From contig CAKUHW010000045.1 of the NCBI GenBank assembly GCA_934659415.1, positions 1 through 7,787 on the forward strand: DNA of 7,787 bases, written 5' to 3'. Source of the stretch: an uncultured Oscillospiraceae bacterium. Lineage in GTDB: Bacteria; Bacillota; Clostridia; Oscillospirales; Oscillospiraceae. The notes beneath the pieces were generated by a model. That model was not told the origin of the DNA and searched no databases. It saw nothing but the letters and a program-made list of their open reading frames with translations. How positions within the stretch are numbered: the first letter of the stretch is position 1; each line of letters begins with the position of its first letter. Positions 6,763-7,787 of this stretch are shown piece by piece. The translations under genes were made by a program, and so were the position numbers.

Positions 6763-6808
6763 CTCCAATCTGCTCCAAATTAAGAGTAGTTTACTCCATT
6801 TCACTCCA
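6763..6808 (-). promoter_or_regulatory. Putative MraZ operator: four TGGAG direct repeats
   Basis: TGGAG occurs on the minus strand at 6804-6808, 6794-6798, 6773-6777 and 6763-6767. Each pair has exactly 10-base spacing (5-base unit plus 5-base spacer), and the two pairs are 21 bases apart at their inner copies. E. coli MraZ binds TGGGN repeats with 5-base spacers, so this array just before mraZ is a good candidate for autoregulation. The copy nearest the gene overlaps its ribosome binding site. Confidence 0.7.
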
Positions 6809-6818
6809 TTTTGGGTCA

Positions 6819-6847
6819 AGTATACACCGGGCGCCCGAAAAATGCAA
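6819..6847 (-). promoter_or_regulatory. Predicted promoter of the mraZ-rsmH-ftsL operon
   Basis: The -10 box TATACT (6819-6824, five of six to consensus) has a 17-base spacer to TTGCAT (6842-6847, which keeps only the TTG). Transcription would start near 6812, just before the TGGAG repeats, leaving a leader of about 60 bases. The spacer contains the palindrome CGGGCGCCCG (6828-6837). An overlapping TTGACC (6814-6819) could serve as a -35 for a site further in, but only TAAACT at a 20-base spacing fits. Confidence 0.5.
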
Positions 6848-6972
6848 GTCCTATTTTTTGCCGAAATCCCGTCTGCCCCAACGGTTTGCGGACTTTTCAT
6901 CCCATTGGCCGCGTCCACGCCCTCCCGCGCGCCACAAAATGTGCTTTCAGCCCATTCGCATACAATATCTTG

Positions 6973-6984
6973 TGGCCGCGGCCA
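6973..6984. repeat. 12-base perfect palindrome TGGCCGCGGCCA
   Basis: The sequence equals its own reverse complement and has no loop, so it cannot form a terminator hairpin. It could be a dimeric regulator site, but it is also the kind of GC palindrome that arises by chance in GC-rich DNA. Confidence 0.4.
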
Positions 6985-7005
6985 AAAACCGGGCAGCGCG
7001 CCGCC

Positions 7006-7017
7006 GGAAAATTTTCC
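7006..7017. repeat. 12-base perfect palindrome GGAAAATTTTCC
   Basis: A perfect 12-base inverted repeat with an AT core in an otherwise GC-rich stretch, about 80 bases upstream of the -35 box of the divergent gene. It could be an operator for a dimeric regulator; the regulator is unknown. Confidence 0.45.
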
Positions 7018-7096
7018 ATTGCCGCTCTCCCGCGTCCCGCCCGCCGGTCAGGGCGCTTCTCTGCCCGGCTATCGGGGATAAACTTTGCAAAAACCA

Positions 7097-7126
7097 TTGA
7101 CAGAGGCGGCCTTTCAGTGGTATGAT
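7097..7126 (+). promoter_or_regulatory. Predicted sigma-A-type promoter of the M24-family gene
   Basis: Perfect -35 TTGACA (7097-7102), an 18-base spacer, and -10 TATGAT (7121-7126, five of six). Transcription would start near 7133 and give an AT-rich leader of about 54 bases that ends in the AAGGAG ribosome site at 7172-7177. Confidence 0.75.
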
Positions 7127-7186
7127 GTAATCGAATTAAAATTAAATTTCAATAAGCAAAACCATCTTGAGAAGGAGTGCTTACTT

Positions 7187-7787
7187 ATGATGAACGAAAT
7201 GCCTTCCCGCTGGCGCTATCACATCCCCAATGGGGAGCTGGAGCGGCGCTGGAGCGCGGTGCGCTCCGCCATGGCCAAGGAGGATATCGACTGCCTGGTC
7301 CTCAACGGCTATGACAACATGCTCGGCGGCTACCTGCGCTGGTTCACCGACATCCCTCTGGCCGACTATCCCCTCTCCGCCCTGTTCTTCCGTGAGGCCG
7401 ACATGACCTTCATCGGCCACGGCGGCGTGGGCACCCGCAGCCTGGCTCCCTGCTACTCCCGCGGCATTGAGGACGCTCCCGCCACCCCCATGATGCCCAC
7501 CCTCTGGTACACGGACCACTACGTCCCCGACCTGATGATCGAGAGCATCAAGCGCCACGGCTGCAAAAAGGTCGGCTTTGTGGCTCTGGCCACCATCCCC
7601 GCCAATATGTACAAGTACCTCACCGAGGAGCTCTCCGGCGTGGAGTTTGTGGACGCCACCGAGCTGGTGGACTACATCAAGGCCATTAAGAGCCCCGAGG
7701 AGATCAAGCTCATCCGGGCCTCCGCCGCCATCCACGACAAGGTCTACGCCGCCATGCCCGCCATTTTCCGCCCCGACCGCTACGAGT
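7187..7787 (+). CDS. M24-family (aminopeptidase P/creatinase-like) protein, N-terminal part, runs off window
   Basis: The 200 residues seen match the N-terminal creatinase-like domain that precedes the pita-bread metallopeptidase domain in Xaa-Pro aminopeptidases and relatives. Typical traits: an early ERRWSAVRSAMAKEDIDCLV (about 19-38) helix and strand; NGYDNMLGGYLRWFTDIP (40-57), like the NxxYLTGF region; a KKVGFV strand; and the linker DYIKAIKSPEEIKLIRASA (about 164-182), where the family has R-x-x-KS-x-x-E-I-x-x-I-R-x-A. The metal ligands and catalytic residues lie beyond the window, so peptidase, creatinase-like or other M24 activity cannot be told apart. No signal peptide is seen, so it is probably cytoplasmic. 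The start is ATG 7187, 9 bases after AAGGAG; ATGs at 7190 and 7199 are less well placed. It has its own promoter and is divergent from the dcw operon, so a shared role is not implied. Confidence 0.88.
   Translation, partial: MMNEMPSRWRYHIPNGELERRWSAVRSAMAKEDIDCLVLNGYDNMLGGYLRWFTDIPLADYPLSALFFREADMTFIGHGGVGTRSLAPCYSRGIEDAPATPMMPTLWYTDHYVPDLMIESIKRHGCKKVGFVALATIPANMYKYLTEELSGVEFVDATELVDYIKAIKSPEEIKLIRASAAIHDKVYAAMPAIFRPDRYE

Larger units (their letters stand above)
6848..7096. other. Intergenic region between divergent promoters, no gene seen
   Basis: About 250 bases between the two predicted promoters. Short open frames cross it, but none has a ribosome site or a recognisable protein. It holds two perfect 12-base palindromes, TGGCCGCGGCCA (6973-6984) and GGAAAATTTTCC (7006-7017), and a weak stem made by gggc and gccc near 7050-7065. 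No tRNA, riboswitch or insertion element was recognised. Confidence 0.6.

Noticed and set aside
5605..6783. Open frame of 392 codons on the plus strand opposite rsmH and mraZ
   Set aside because: Same cause: antisense to two clear genes, with repetitive Gly/Gln/His/Leu composition and no family resemblance.
6828..6837. Palindrome CGGGCGCCCG as a terminator or operator
   Set aside because: It has no loop and no T run, lies in the promoter spacer, and is short enough to be chance in GC-rich DNA; noted only within the promoter entry.
6754..6918. N-terminal extension of MraZ by 55 residues
   Set aside because: It would run through the predicted promoter and the repeat array, lacks similarity to MraZ, and the internal ATG at 6753 has the proper ribosome site.
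7181..7735. Open frame of 184 codons on the minus strand opposite the M24-family gene
   Set aside because: The plus strand has a strong promoter, ribosome site and a recognisable protein; the minus frame gives a Gly/His/Val-rich product without a motif.
1..7787. CRISPR arrays, tRNA or rRNA genes, insertion sequences
   Set aside because: No regularly spaced long repeats, no cloverleaf-like sequence and no transposase or terminal inverted repeats were seen on either strand.

Overview
This window is the 5' part of a division and cell wall (dcw) gene cluster, read on the minus strand from right to left, plus the start of a divergent gene on the plus strand. The DNA is GC-rich, yet the genes look like those of the Firmicutes. 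Shine-Dalgarno sites are strong (AGGAGG-like), the division transpeptidase is of the SpoVD type with two C-terminal PASTA domains, the FtsL is short with one membrane segment, and RsmH has a Cys-rich insertion near its C-terminus. A GC-rich gut clostridium of the Oscillospiraceae (Flavonifractor/Oscillibacter-like) fits best. That assignment is inferred from gene order and protein style, not from a database match.

Layout of the minus-strand operon, in order of transcription: a promoter and a set of TGGAG repeats (about 6763-6847); mraZ (6753-6337), regulator of the cluster; rsmH (6333-5401), 16S rRNA methyltransferase; an ftsL-like gene (5377-4805); a 111-base gap with a hairpin; spoVD/ftsI (4693-2288), the septal transpeptidase; a small gene of 178 residues (2307-1771) that looks like a stripped-down Mur ligase; mraY (1699-713), which makes lipid I; and ftsW (670 to beyond position 1), the septal glycan polymerase, cut by the window edge. 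Most genes overlap or lie within about 110 bases of each other, as expected for one transcript.

Together these genes make and use lipid-linked cell wall precursor at the septum. MraY loads the precursor on the lipid carrier, FtsW polymerises it, SpoVD/FtsI crosslinks it, FtsL helps hold and activate the FtsW-FtsI pair, and MraZ and RsmH sit at the head of the operon. The usual full-length murE and murF between spoVD and mraY, and murD between mraY and ftsW, are absent. In the murE/murF slot lies the small gene, which keeps recognisable pieces of a Mur ligase central domain but has lost the P-loop lysine, the lysine that is normally carbamylated, and the whole C-terminal domain. This is the most unusual item in the window.

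To the right, 6848-7096 is intergenic and holds two 12-base perfect palindromes but no gene. A good sigma-A-type promoter (TTGACA/TATGAT) then drives a divergent gene from 7187, the N-terminal part of an M24-family (aminopeptidase P/creatinase-like) protein that runs off the window.
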